From Bacteroidota bacterium (GTDB lineage: Bacteria; Bacteroidota; Bacteroidia; Chitinophagales; Chitinophagaceae), in NCBI GenBank assembly GCA_028875875.1, contig JAGWUV010000008.1:40859-104858 (forward strand): a stretch of DNA of 64,000 nucleotides, in the 5' to 3' direction. The notes beneath the pieces were generated by a model that saw only the letters and a program-made list of their open reading frames with translations, was not told where the DNA came from and ran no database searches. Positions within the stretch are counted from its first letter, which is position 1. Every line of letters begins with the position of its first letter. The translations under genes were made by a program, and so were the position numbers. Positions 38,037 to 45,664 of this stretch are shown here, one piece after another.

Positions 38037-38086
38037 TTCATGGTTCATGGCATTAATCCTGTAATCGATCGCCATAAACCATGAGC
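38036..38086. repeat. Long imperfect inverted repeat before lpxD
   Basis: GTTCATGGTTCATGGC (38036-38051) pairs with GCCATAAACCATGAGC (38071-38086): 16 positions with one mismatch and one G-T pair, 19-nt loop. Further copies of the GTTCATGGTTCA theme continue on the right side. It has no T-tract, so it is not an ordinary terminator. Confidence 0.75.
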
Positions 38087-38109
38087 TGTGAACCACGAAC
38101 ATCGTAAAC

Positions 38110-39162
38110 ATGCAATTTACCGCCGCTCAGATAGCTTTAATGATCAATGGGAAAGTAGAGGGGGATGCCAATGCAGCTGTTTCCTCCTTTGGCAAGATCG
38201 AAGAAGCTCAACAAGGCCAGCTGGCTTTTTTAGCCAATCCTAAGTACGAAGATTTTTTGTATACCACAAAAGCTTCTATCATCATCATCAATGATTCCCT
38301 TGAGCTTAAGCAGCCACTGGAAGCAGCACTGATACGTGTTCCGGATGCATATACGGCTTTTGCCACCCTTCTTTCCAAATACCAGGAAATTGTAACTCAA
38401 CAATTAACCGGCATTCAACAGCCCAGTTTTATTGCAGACTCTGCACAAATTGGTGCTAATGTATTTATTGCGGCATTTGCCTACATTGGTAATAATGTGA
38501 AGATTGGCAATAATGTGAAGATATTTCCGGGTGTTGTATTGAGCAATAATGTAATTGTTGGTGATAATACCATTTTACACGCCGGTGTGAAAGTGTACCA
38601 CGACTGTATGATCGGTAAAAACGTAACAGTTCATGCCGGAACGGTGATTGGTGCAGATGGCTTTGGTTTTGCACCACAGGCTGACGGTTCCTTTAAAAAA
38701 GTACCCCAGATTGGCAATGTGGTGATTGAAGATTTTGTTGAAATAGGTGCCAATACAACTATAGACCGCGCCACAATAGGATCAACGCTTATTAAAGCCG
38801 GTGCTAAACTCGATAACCTGATACAAATAGCCCACAATGTGGAAGTGGGTCATAATACCGTTATTGCTGCCCAGGCAGGTATTAGTGGCAGTACCAAATT
38901 GGGTAACAATGTAATGATCGGCGGGCAAGCCGGCATTGTTGGTCACCTATTTATTGCCGATGGCAGTAAGATCAATGGACAAAGTGGTGTAACCAAAGCG
39001 ATCAAGCAACCCAATACGACAGTAACAGGCACACCTGCCTATGAATACACTGCCTCTTTGCGCAGCCAGGCCCTGAACAGGAATTTACCAGACCTTGAAA
39101 AAAGGGTGAAGGATCTTGAGAAACTGGTACAGCAACTGCTCGCTGAAAAAATAACTACATAA
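38110..39162 (+). CDS. lpxD: UDP-3-O-acylglucosamine N-acyltransferase
   Basis: Adds the second acyl chain to UDP-3-O-acylglucosamine in lipid A synthesis. The 350-residue protein has an N-terminal uridine-binding domain (residues 1-105), a left-handed beta-helix of hexapeptide repeats ([21 protein letters not shown] and others), the catalytic His242 in [12 protein letters not shown], and a C-terminal helix. It lies in the Bacteroidota order HD - lpxD - lpxC/fabZ - lpxA. Confidence 0.96.
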   Translation: MQFTAAQIALMINGKVEGDANAAVSSFGKIEEAQQGQLAFLANPKYEDFLYTTKASIIIINDSLELKQPLEAALIRVPDAYTAFATLLSKYQEIVTQQLTGIQQPSFIADSAQIGANVFIAAFAYIGNNVKIGNNVKIFPGVVLSNNVIVGDNTILHAGVKVYHDCMIGKNVTVHAGTVIGADGFGFAPQADGSFKKVPQIGNVVIEDFVEIGANTTIDRATIGSTLIKAGAKLDNLIQIAHNVEVGHNTVIAAQAGISGSTKLGNNVMIGGQAGIVGHLFIADGSKINGQSGVTKAIKQPNTTVTGTPAYEYTASLRSQALNRNLPDLEKRVKDLEKLVQQLLAEKITT

Positions 39163-39165
39163 AGC

Positions 39166-39188
39166 AATGGCCTCAACGGCCTTTTTTG
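39166..39188 (+). terminator. Weak terminator after lpxD
   Basis: Short stem GGCC (39169-39172) / GGCC (39178-39181) within ATGGCCTCAACGGCC, followed by TTTTTT. The stem is only 4 bp, so termination may be partial. Confidence 0.5.
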
Positions 39189-39196
39189 TAAAAGCT

Positions 39197-39204
39197 TATT
39201 TTTG
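39197..39204 (+). promoter_or_regulatory. -7 box for lpxC-fabZ
   Basis: TATTTTTG, a full TAnnTTTG match, 84 nt upstream of the lpxC ATG, giving a leader of about 80 nt that contains the repeated element and a hairpin. Confidence 0.5.
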
Positions 39205-39220
39205 CCGAATTAATTTCAGA

Positions 39221-39250
39221 ACGTTGAAGTGTGCGACGCAACAAAAGCCT
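39221..39250 (+). repeat. 5'-leader element, copy 1 (lpxC)
   Basis: ACGTTGAAGTGTGCGACGCA followed by ACAAAAGCCT, in the predicted lpxC leader, ending 39 nt before the ATG. The core TGCGACGCA is palindromic. Related copies lie upstream of clpP2 and queD. Confidence 0.55.
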
Positions 39251-39273
39251 TACCAGGGCGGTGTCGCCGGTAA
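39250..39273 (+). promoter_or_regulatory. Hairpin in lpxC leader
   Basis: TTACC-ag-GGCG-gtgt-CGCC-GGTAA: a 9-bp stem with a 2-nt bulge and a 4-nt loop, 16 nt before the lpxC start. No T-tract follows, so it may affect translation or mRNA stability rather than termination. Confidence 0.55.
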
Positions 39274-39288
39274 CATAAAAACAATCGA

Positions 39289-40695
39289 ATGGACAATAAT
39301 TTCAATCCCGACAAGCAGCATACCTTAGGTGGAAATATTAATATCAGCGGCACCGGCTTACATACCGGTGTTTTGGTTGATATGACCTTGAAACCGGCCA
39401 ACCCTGGTTTTGGTATCCAGTTTCAAAGAACTGATCTGCCGGAACAGCCCATTATTAAAGCGGATTGCGACCTGGTTACGGATACTTCAAGAGGTACCAC
39501 CTTACAGGTAGGTGAAGCAAAAGTGAGCACAGTAGAGCATATCCTAGCAGCACTAGTAGGTATGGGTGTTGACAATGTATTGATCGAACTGAATGGTCCC
39601 GAGATTCCGATTATAGACGGAAGCTCCCAGCCTTTTGTTGAGCTGATAGAAGCTATAGGTGTTATTGAACAGGATGCCGCCAAAGCATGGTATAGCCTGG
39701 ATGAGAATATTTTCTTGTACGATGAAAAGAAACGTGTGGAAATGGTGGCCATGCCTGCTGTAGACTACCAGATCACTACCCTGATTGATTTCAATAGTCC
39801 TGTGCTGGGTACACAGCACGCCGGCTTAAAAACTATTAAAGACTTTAAAACAGAAATAGCCCCCTGCCGCACTTTTTGCTTTTTACATGAGCTGGAGATG
39901 CTGCTGGAGCATGATCTTATTAAAGGTGGCGATATTAACAATGCCATCGTAGTAGTTGACAAACCTGTTACTAATGAAGAAATGGGGCGTTTGGCCAAAG
40001 CATTCAAACGCGACAGGATTGAAGTAAAAAGCGAAGGCTACCTGAATAACCTGGAACTGCGATTTCCTAATGAACCGGCACGCCATAAACTATTGGATGT
40101 AGTAGGAGACCTAGCCCTGATCGGTTACCCGATAAAAGCGAGGATCATTGCCAACAGGCCGGGCCATAGCACCAATGTAGATTTTGCCCGTAAAATCAAA
40201 CAATACATCAAAAAGAACAAGCATGTAAAAGATGTACCTGTTTATGATCCAACCCTTCCACCGGTTTTCAACTTGCAGAAAATAGAAAAGTCATTACCGC
40301 ACCGCTTTCCATTCCTGCTGGTAGATAAAATTGTTGAACTGACTGATAAACATATTATTGGCATCAAGAATGTAACTTTTAACGAGTGGTTCTTTCAGGG
40401 GCACTTCCCTCAAAACCCGGTGATGCCAGGTGTGTTGCAAATAGAAGCGCTGGCACAAACAGGCGGTATCTTATGCATTAATTCTATGCCCGAAGGCGAA
40501 TACGATACTTATTTCCTGAAAATAGATAACTGTAAATTCAAACAGAAAGTAGTGCCAGGCGATACGATGATCTTAAAAATGGAGTTTGCGGGTCCCATAC
40601 GTAGGGGCATTTGCGAAATGAAAGGCACTGTTTATGTTAATGGAAGAGTAGCCACGGAAGCCGACCTGGTAGCACAGGTGGTAAGAAGATCATAG
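39289..40695 (+). CDS. lpxC-fabZ: Bifunctional LpxC deacetylase / FabZ dehydratase
   Basis: A 468-residue fusion typical of Bacteroidota. Residues 1-310 are LpxC, the zinc deacetylase that commits UDP-3-O-acyl-GlcNAc to lipid A: His84 in STVEHILAAL, His266 and Asp270 in ARHKLLDVVGD (zinc ligands) and His293 in RPGHSTN. Residues 330-468 are FabZ, the 3-hydroxyacyl-ACP dehydratase: LPHRFPFLLVD, catalytic His372 in GHFPQNPVMPG and Glu386 in LQIEALAQTGG. Joining the two balances 3-hydroxyacyl-ACP between lipid A and fatty acid synthesis (established view). lpxA follows after a promoter box. Confidence 0.97.
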   Translation: MDNNFNPDKQHTLGGNINISGTGLHTGVLVDMTLKPANPGFGIQFQRTDLPEQPIIKADCDLVTDTSRGTTLQVGEAKVSTVEHILAALVGMGVDNVLIELNGPEIPIIDGSSQPFVELIEAIGVIEQDAAKAWYSLDENIFLYDEKKRVEMVAMPAVDYQITTLIDFNSPVLGTQHAGLKTIKDFKTEIAPCRTFCFLHELEMLLEHDLIKGGDINNAIVVVDKPVTNEEMGRLAKAFKRDRIEVKSEGYLNNLELRFPNEPARHKLLDVVGDLALIGYPIKARIIANRPGHSTNVDFARKIKQYIKKNKHVKDVPVYDPTLPPVFNLQKIEKSLPHRFPFLLVDKIVELTDKHIIGIKNVTFNEWFFQGHFPQNPVMPGVLQIEALAQTGGILCINSMPEGEYDTYFLKIDNCKFKQKVVPGDTMILKMEFAGPIRRGICEMKGTVYVNGRVATEADLVAQVVRRS

Positions 40696-40718
40696 TTATA
40701 AAATCAGCTTAATAACTT

Positions 40719-40726
40719 TACTTTTG
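40719..40726 (+). promoter_or_regulatory. -7 box for lpxA
   Basis: TACTTTTG, a full TAnnTTTG match, 85 nt upstream of the chosen lpxA ATG. Confidence 0.45.
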
Positions 40727-40811
40727 CAAATTCAGAAGCAACTCTGGCACCCTTTTTCGAGTCAATAGTGCTATGCAAACACTTACGACTCCTCAAATCA
40801 AAAAGACAAGG

Positions 40812-41609
40812 ATGACGCATCCCTATACGTACATAGACCCTAACGCGAAACTAGCCCCGAACGTTAAGATAGATCCTTTTACTGTAATTCATGGAGATGT
40901 ACAGATCGGAGAAGGTACCTGGATCGGAAGTAATGTTACCATCATGGATGGTACTCGCATTGGGAAAAATTGTCGCATTTTCCCGGGAGCTGTATTGGGG
41001 GCAATTCCTCAGGATCTGAAATTTGCAGGAGAAAGGACCACCGCCGTTATTGGCGATAATACTACTATTCGTGAATTCGTAACTATTAACCGTGGTACGG
41101 AAGACAGAGGTAAAACTCAGGTAGGCAGCAATTGCCTCATCATGGCGTACAGTCACATTGCTCACGATTGCATGATTGGTAACAACTGCATCATGAGTAA
41201 CAGTGTACAAGTAGCGGGACACGTAGTAATGGGCGACTGGACTGTTATTGGAGGAACCAGCGCCGTTCACCAGTTTGTACATATTGGTCAACATACATTT
41301 ATTGCCGGAGGAAGTTTGGTAAGTAAAGACGTGCCCCCATACATTAAAGCTGTTCGTAACCCTTTGAGTTATGGAGGTGTGAACAGTGTAGGTTTAAAAA
41401 GAAGAGGATTCTCCTTACAACAGATCAATCATATCCTGGATATATATCGTATCATCTACAATAAAGGGTTCAATACATCCCAGGCCATCGACTTTATAGA
41501 GGAAGAGCTAACAGCCAGTGATGAGCGTGATGAGATCGTTACCTTTATCCGTGAAAGCGGAAGAGGCATCATTAAACGTTACAGCAAAGGTGCTAACGAC
41601 GAAGAATAA
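40812..41609 (+). CDS. lpxA: UDP-N-acetylglucosamine O-acyltransferase
   Basis: First enzyme of lipid A synthesis, transferring 3-hydroxyacyl from ACP to UDP-GlcNAc. From ATG 40812 (MTHPYTYIDPNAKLAPNV) the protein has 265 residues, the normal LpxA length; an ATG 13 codons upstream would add an atypical leader. Left-handed beta-helix repeats fill residues 8-185, with the catalytic His118 in YSHIAHDC and the C-terminal helical domain (LKRRGFSLQQINHILDIY). The ABC ATPase gene starts 26 nt later. Confidence 0.95.
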   Translation: MTHPYTYIDPNAKLAPNVKIDPFTVIHGDVQIGEGTWIGSNVTIMDGTRIGKNCRIFPGAVLGAIPQDLKFAGERTTAVIGDNTTIREFVTINRGTEDRGKTQVGSNCLIMAYSHIAHDCMIGNNCIMSNSVQVAGHVVMGDWTVIGGTSAVHQFVHIGQHTFIAGGSLVSKDVPPYIKAVRNPLSYGGVNSVGLKRRGFSLQQINHILDIYRIIYNKGFNTSQAIDFIEEELTASDERDEIVTFIRESGRGIIKRYSKGANDEE

Positions 41610-41635
41610 TACCCATTTAGCCAATCTCTTCATAT

Positions 41636-42247
41636 ATGCAGATACAACTTACTGACGCCGGCAAAAGATTTAACCGGGACTGGATTTTTCGTCATGTGAG
41701 TTATGTATTTGAAAGCGGCCATTCTTATGCCATCACAGGGCCTAATGGAAGTGGCAAAAGCACTTTACTACAGGTAATTGCAGGAGCTACGCAACAAAGT
41801 GAAGGAACTGTGGAGTATACGAGGGATAATCAAAAATTAGAGCCTGAACATTTTCACAGGGAACTTACCATCGCCGCTCCCTATTTAGAACTGATAGAAG
41901 AAATGACAGCTACTGAATTCCTGGAATTCCATGCCAGTTTCAAACCGCTCACCCTACCGGTAAATGAGATCATTGGAATACTGGGTATGGAAAAGGCGGC
42001 GCATAAGCAAATACGTTACTATTCTTCAGGTATGAAACAAAGGATAAAACTGGCTCAGGCTATATTCTCTGATACACCTGTTATCATGCTGGATGAGCCT
42101 TGCACCAACCTGGATTTGCCGGGTTACCAACTCTATCACCAACTGATCGAAAACCATTGTAGTAATAAGCTGATCATTGTAAGCAGTAATGATGCCAATG
42201 AAATGGATTTCTGTAAAGAGAAGATTTCGATTATGGATTTTAAGTAA
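41636..42247 (+). CDS. ABC-type ATP-binding protein
   Basis: A 203-residue single ATPase domain: Walker A GPNGSGKST at 35-43, signature YYSSGMKQRIKLAQ near 135, Walker B VIMLDEPCTNLD near 155 and an H-loop region replaced by SSNDANE near the end, so the switch His is not evident. No membrane segments are present and no permease gene is adjacent, so the partner is unknown. Its place behind lpxA is common in Bacteroidota. A role in envelope lipid or protein export is plausible but unproven. Confidence 0.85.
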   Translation: MQIQLTDAGKRFNRDWIFRHVSYVFESGHSYAITGPNGSGKSTLLQVIAGATQQSEGTVEYTRDNQKLEPEHFHRELTIAAPYLELIEEMTATEFLEFHASFKPLTLPVNEIIGILGMEKAAHKQIRYYSSGMKQRIKLAQAIFSDTPVIMLDEPCTNLDLPGYQLYHQLIENHCSNKLIIVSSNDANEMDFCKEKISIMDFK

Positions 42248-42556
42248 GGGAAAAGTTAAAAGGGAAAGCATTCTGGCGTAGGTCTCCCGACCTGTGCCTA
42301 CATGTTACTTATTCCAACAAAAGAGCATGCTACAAAACTTCCACTGTAATATCAAACAGCCCTCTTTCATTAGTATAGAAATCTATTGCACTGCTGTAAA
42401 ATCAATATTCGTTATAATTCAGAATAATACCTTATTAAAGTTTTAAAATACAAGAGCCCGTTTAAAAATTTATAGGATTAGACATTTTAGGTGCTTTAGA
42501 TTCTCTTTATAATCAAGCAGCAACTTTACCTCTGATTAACCATTCCTAATTTTAAA
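42248..42556. other. Gap before the AT-rich accessory block
   Basis: About 310 nt without a gene. Near 42283-42296 is a small hairpin AGGTC tccc GACCT inside GTAGG...CCTAC. No full TAnnTTTG match; TACCTCTG-like sequence lies about 30 nt before the PepSY-like gene. Confidence 0.6.
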
Positions 42557-42994
42557 ATGAAAAAAATGAAAAAGTCAATTGGACTATTAGCGTGCACTGT
42601 TATTTTAACAGGAACAGTTAACGCTCAAAAATTAAAAGAGGCACAAGTGCCTGCTGTAGTTAAAGCTGCGTTTGACAAACATTTTCCCGGTATTACTGCT
42701 AAATGGGAAAAAGAGGATGCCAACTATGAAGCAGGGTTTCATCAAAACGGCAAGGAAATGAGTGCTTTGTTCAATGCTAATGGTAATTTAACCGAAACAG
42801 AAGTGACAATTAAAATTGATGAATTACCTGCATCTGTGCATCAATATATCAAAAAGAATCATCCCAATACAAAGATTAAAGAAGCTTCCAAAATTACTTT
42901 GTCCGATGGTACCCAGCATTATGAAGCAGAAGTAAATGGGCAAGATTTAATTTTTGATACTGAAGGTAATTTTATTAAGGCAGTAAAAGCGTAA
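42557..42994 (+). CDS. Secreted PepSY-like domain protein
   Basis: A 145-residue periplasmic protein with signal peptide MKKMKKSIGLLACTVILTGTVNA. The mature part has two PepSY-like (DUF2874) units: VPAVVKAAFDKHFPGITAKWEKEDANYEAGF and LPASVHQYIKKNHPNTKIKEASKITLSDGTQHYEAEV, each an alpha helix followed by beta strands. Such proteins are thought to bind or inhibit envelope enzymes; the ligand is unknown. A shorter lipoprotein relative lies 2.1 kb downstream, on the other side of the sigma factor pair. A 17-bp terminator separates this gene from the sigma gene. Confidence 0.85.
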   Translation: MKKMKKSIGLLACTVILTGTVNAQKLKEAQVPAVVKAAFDKHFPGITAKWEKEDANYEAGFHQNGKEMSALFNANGNLTETEVTIKIDELPASVHQYIKKNHPNTKIKEASKITLSDGTQHYEAEVNGQDLIFDTEGNFIKAVKA

Positions 42995-43013
42995 TCGAGA
43001 ACCCTTTAAAAAC

Positions 43014-43053
43014 AATAAAAAAGTTATCTCTTTTTTGAGATAACTTTTTTATT
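43014..43053. terminator. Strong terminator before the sigma factor gene
   Basis: Perfect 17-bp stem AATAAAAAAGTTATCTC (43014-43030) / GAGATAACTTTTTTATT (43037-43053), 6-nt loop, with an internal T-run. Confidence 0.93.
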
Positions 43054-43073
43054 ACCCAACCATTTCATAAATA

Positions 43074-43667
43074 ATGGCATCTAATATTCTAAATAGAATA
43101 GGAGTTTTGATAAACGTTGATCAGATTGAAAATGAACAGCAACTGATAAATAACTGCATTTCAGGTAAACCTGAAGCTCAGAAGAAACTTTATTTAAAAT
43201 ATTCCCCAAAAATGATGATTGTTTGTTTAAGATATGGTTCGAATAAACAAGATGCAGAAGATTTACTTCAAGAAGGTTTTTTAAAAGTATTTAAAAGCTT
43301 AGATCAGTATAGAAGGTATGGTTCATTTGAGGGGTGGATGAGAAAAATATTTATAAATACAGCATTGGCTTCGTTCAAAGATAAAAATAAATTAATGCCA
43401 ATTGTAGCTATTGAGAATATCGAAAAAAACTCCGATGAGCATCTAGAAATAGTAGATAGGTTAAATGGTAAGGACTTACTTAAATTAATTCAATTACTTC
43501 CTGATGCTTATAAATTAGTTTTCAATTTACATGTGTTTGAAGGATACAAACATAAAGAAATTGCTGCAATGCTAAATATTAGCGAAGGAACATCTAAGTC
43601 AAACTTACATGATGCCAGAAAAATTTTACAAACCCTCATTCAAAAGCATTTAAAAAAAGCAAATTGA
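43074..43667 (+). CDS. ECF-type RNA polymerase sigma factor
   Basis: A 197-residue sigma-70 family protein with region 2 (LYLKYSPKMMIVCLRYGSNKQDAEDLLQEGFLKVFKSLDQYRRYGSFEGWMRKIFINTALA) and region 4 (LPDAYKLVFNLHVFEGYKHKEIAAMLNISEGTSKSNLHDARKIL). No region 1 or 3, as in ECF factors. The downstream gene begins 1 nt after the stop and encodes a membrane protein that looks like its anti-sigma factor. The gene is AT-rich at third codon positions compared with the lpx genes to its left. Only 20 nt separate it from the preceding terminator, so its promoter must overlap that hairpin. Confidence 0.93.
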   Translation: MASNILNRIGVLINVDQIENEQQLINNCISGKPEAQKKLYLKYSPKMMIVCLRYGSNKQDAEDLLQEGFLKVFKSLDQYRRYGSFEGWMRKIFINTALASFKDKNKLMPIVAIENIEKNSDEHLEIVDRLNGKDLLKLIQLLPDAYKLVFNLHVFEGYKHKEIAAMLNISEGTSKSNLHDARKILQTLIQKHLKKAN

Positions 43668-43668
43668 T

Positions 43669-45096
43669 ATGAGTAAATTGATAGAAGACATTGATGCTAT
43701 TTTTAAAAAGCATATTAATGAAATGCAGGAAATACCAGACACTAATGTATGGGAAAACATTTCATTTCAATTAAGAAAAGATGCTAATAAAAAATACAAA
43801 ATAAAATTTATTTATTGGCGTAATACTACAGCTATAATTACAGTTTTGTATTTATTATCATTACTAACTATTACAATCAATTCATCTAAGCATGTAAGTA
43901 AACCAGCTTTAATAAAGTTCCACTCTGGTTATGTTTTAAATACAAGTCCAAAATCAATAAAAGATAGTATAGCACAACTTGAATTAAAATTTCGAAAAGA
44001 ATCCGACACAGCATATTTTTTTAGGAAATATGCTGTCAACCTGGTGCCGTTTGCACATTACAACAAATATACTCGTAAAAATAAATATTATGATATTCAA
44101 CAAAAAAATATGCCTAATAAGAAAAAGATTGTTCTACCTATTTCAGCTTCTATATCATATCATAATAATACTTATAGAAGTATAAACAGCACAGCGATAT
44201 TGAATGCAAATATTATCGACAATAAATTTCATACAACTCCACATTTTACAGCAGAAGAAGATACCGCCTTATTAATTCATACCAATCTACATATAACTGA
44301 TTTCAAAAGTATATTAATGAATTATCCAGAAGCAACTGTAATTTCAGCAGGGCCCAAAGATATTATAAAGAAAAAACAATTAAAACAACCATACATTTCT
44401 ATAGCTCCTATATTAGGTCCATATTTTATGAATTATTTCCATAGGTCACCTCAAAATGCAAATCAGACTGGAAACGAACACCAAGCTGAAAATAATGAGC
44501 TATCATATTCCATTGGTCTATTTTTAAAATATTATAATAAACATTGGCAATTTTCTACTGGTTTGCAATATTCAAAATCCTTTGTTTCCATTCAACCAAA
44601 AACCATTTATGCTACACAAAATCCATATGGTATTATACAATATAAATATTCAACTACCACCGGATATGCTTTTGTAACGCCTACTTTTAGTAATCAACCT
44701 CAAATTGGTGACAGTCTATACACAACTACAGCAAAACATACACTACAATATTTGAGTATTCCTTTACGTATAGGCTACCAATTAAATTCAAATAAGTGGT
44801 CTGTTATTCCCACAATAGGCATTACTATGAATCTACTAGAAAATGCAACTATTGAAACCGGCCTTAACAATGGCTCGCAATCTGAGCAAGAAGTAATTAC
44901 TGGATTACAAGGGTTAAAGAAAATGTATTTTAGTTTTTTTACAGGTATATCAATCGAATACAAATTACATCCTGGGATTTCTGTATTTATTACTCCAAAC
45001 ATGCAAATAGGGTTACAATCAACTACTAAGAAAAATATGCCTTCCACTATACCTTATCAAGTAGGAATAGAAGCCGGTACAGCTATTTCATTTTAA
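43669..45096 (+). CDS. Probable dual-membrane anti-sigma factor (Dma-like)
   Basis: A 475-residue protein. Residues 1-45 are a charged cytosolic part (DIDAIFKKHINEMQEIPDTNVWENISFQLRKD), as in Bacteroidota anti-sigma sequences with a conserved Trp. One membrane helix is at about 52-70 (AIITVLYLLSLLTITI), then a long Asn/Lys-rich periplasmic linker. From about 240 on is an outer-membrane beta-barrel of PorT-like type (YISIAPILGPYFMNYF, HWQFSTGLQYSKSF, YLSIPLRIGYQL) ending in GIEAGTAISF. A chain with an inner-membrane anchor and an outer-membrane barrel matches the dual membrane-spanning anti-sigma (Dma) proteins of Bacteroidota. It follows the sigma gene by 1 nt. Confidence 0.78.
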   Translation: MSKLIEDIDAIFKKHINEMQEIPDTNVWENISFQLRKDANKKYKIKFIYWRNTTAIITVLYLLSLLTITINSSKHVSKPALIKFHSGYVLNTSPKSIKDSIAQLELKFRKESDTAYFFRKYAVNLVPFAHYNKYTRKNKYYDIQQKNMPNKKKIVLPISASISYHNNTYRSINSTAILNANIIDNKFHTTPHFTAEEDTALLIHTNLHITDFKSILMNYPEATVISAGPKDIIKKKQLKQPYISIAPILGPYFMNYFHRSPQNANQTGNEHQAENNELSYSIGLFLKYYNKHWQFSTGLQYSKSFVSIQPKTIYATQNPYGIIQYKYSTTTGYAFVTPTFSNQPQIGDSLYTTTAKHTLQYLSIPLRIGYQLNSNKWSVIPTIGITMNLLENATIETGLNNGSQSEQEVITGLQGLKKMYFSFFTGISIEYKLHPGISVFITPNMQIGLQSTTKKNMPSTIPYQVGIEAGTAISF

Positions 45097-45147
45097 AAAA
45101 ACACCCAACCATTTCTTTATTATTTGAATCTTAAGTTAAACACATTT

Positions 45148-45543
45148 ATGTTACGAGATATTTCCAAACTAAGGACTTTCTACTTTACAATTGCTGTAAC
45201 CAGCTTGTTGGCATGCAAAAAGGAGGAACATGAAAAAGCTGAGTCTAAAATTTTATGCAGAATCATCCCCACTGACTCCATTCCTCAGGTTGTAAGAGAC
45301 TCATTTAATGCGAAATATACTAAGGTCATTCCGATTCAGTGGTTTATAAAAGACAGTATTGGTTATTGTGCACACCTTAACTTCAATGGTCAACAGCAAC
45401 TTGCATTATTTTCTAACACAGGTGCATTGTTAAACGTTGAAACAAAAATGGAACAAACTGGCCAATATGAAGATTCCATGAGGCAAAAAGGGAAATTCTT
45501 TAAGGAAGGCTGTTCTTGTGAAATCAGTGCTGAACACGATTAA
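45148..45543 (+). CDS. PepSY-like lipoprotein
   Basis: A 131-residue predicted lipoprotein: signal peptide ending in the lipobox VTSLLAC, then KKEEHEKAES and a single PepSY-like unit IPQVVRDSFNAKYTKVIPIQWFIKDSIGYCAHLNFNGQQQLALFSNTG. This aligns well with the first unit of the 145-residue PepSY-like protein upstream. ATG 45148 is chosen; the frame is open eight codons further to a TTG. It ends with a Cys pair (GCSCEIS). It lies 51 nt after the dual-membrane protein and is likely in the same transcript. A long inverted repeat follows. Confidence 0.78.
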   Translation: MLRDISKLRTFYFTIAVTSLLACKKEEHEKAESKILCRIIPTDSIPQVVRDSFNAKYTKVIPIQWFIKDSIGYCAHLNFNGQQQLALFSNTGALLNVETKMEQTGQYEDSMRQKGKFFKEGCSCEISAEHD

Positions 45544-45568
45544 ATAATTTCTTACCCCCCAAAACAAA

Positions 45569-45625
45569 ATATATCTTCCGGCTACCTTAGCAGAGCATTA
45601 ATATTATAAGTAGCCGGAAATATAT
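45569..45625. repeat. Inverted repeat after the PepSY-like lipoprotein gene
   Basis: ATATATCTTCCGGCTAC (45569-45585) pairs with GTAGCCGGAAATATAT (45610-45625) with one bulged C; 24-nt loop. No clear T-tract, so it may be a processing or stability element, or a weak terminator. Confidence 0.7.
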
Positions 45626-45664
45626 CAATTCCTTTTTAATAGCCTTTCTATTCCTTTGACAAAT

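Noticed and set aside
42283..42305. Hairpin AGGTC / GACCT behind the ABC ATPase gene
   Set aside because: Only 5 bp with no T-tract; too weak to call a terminator.
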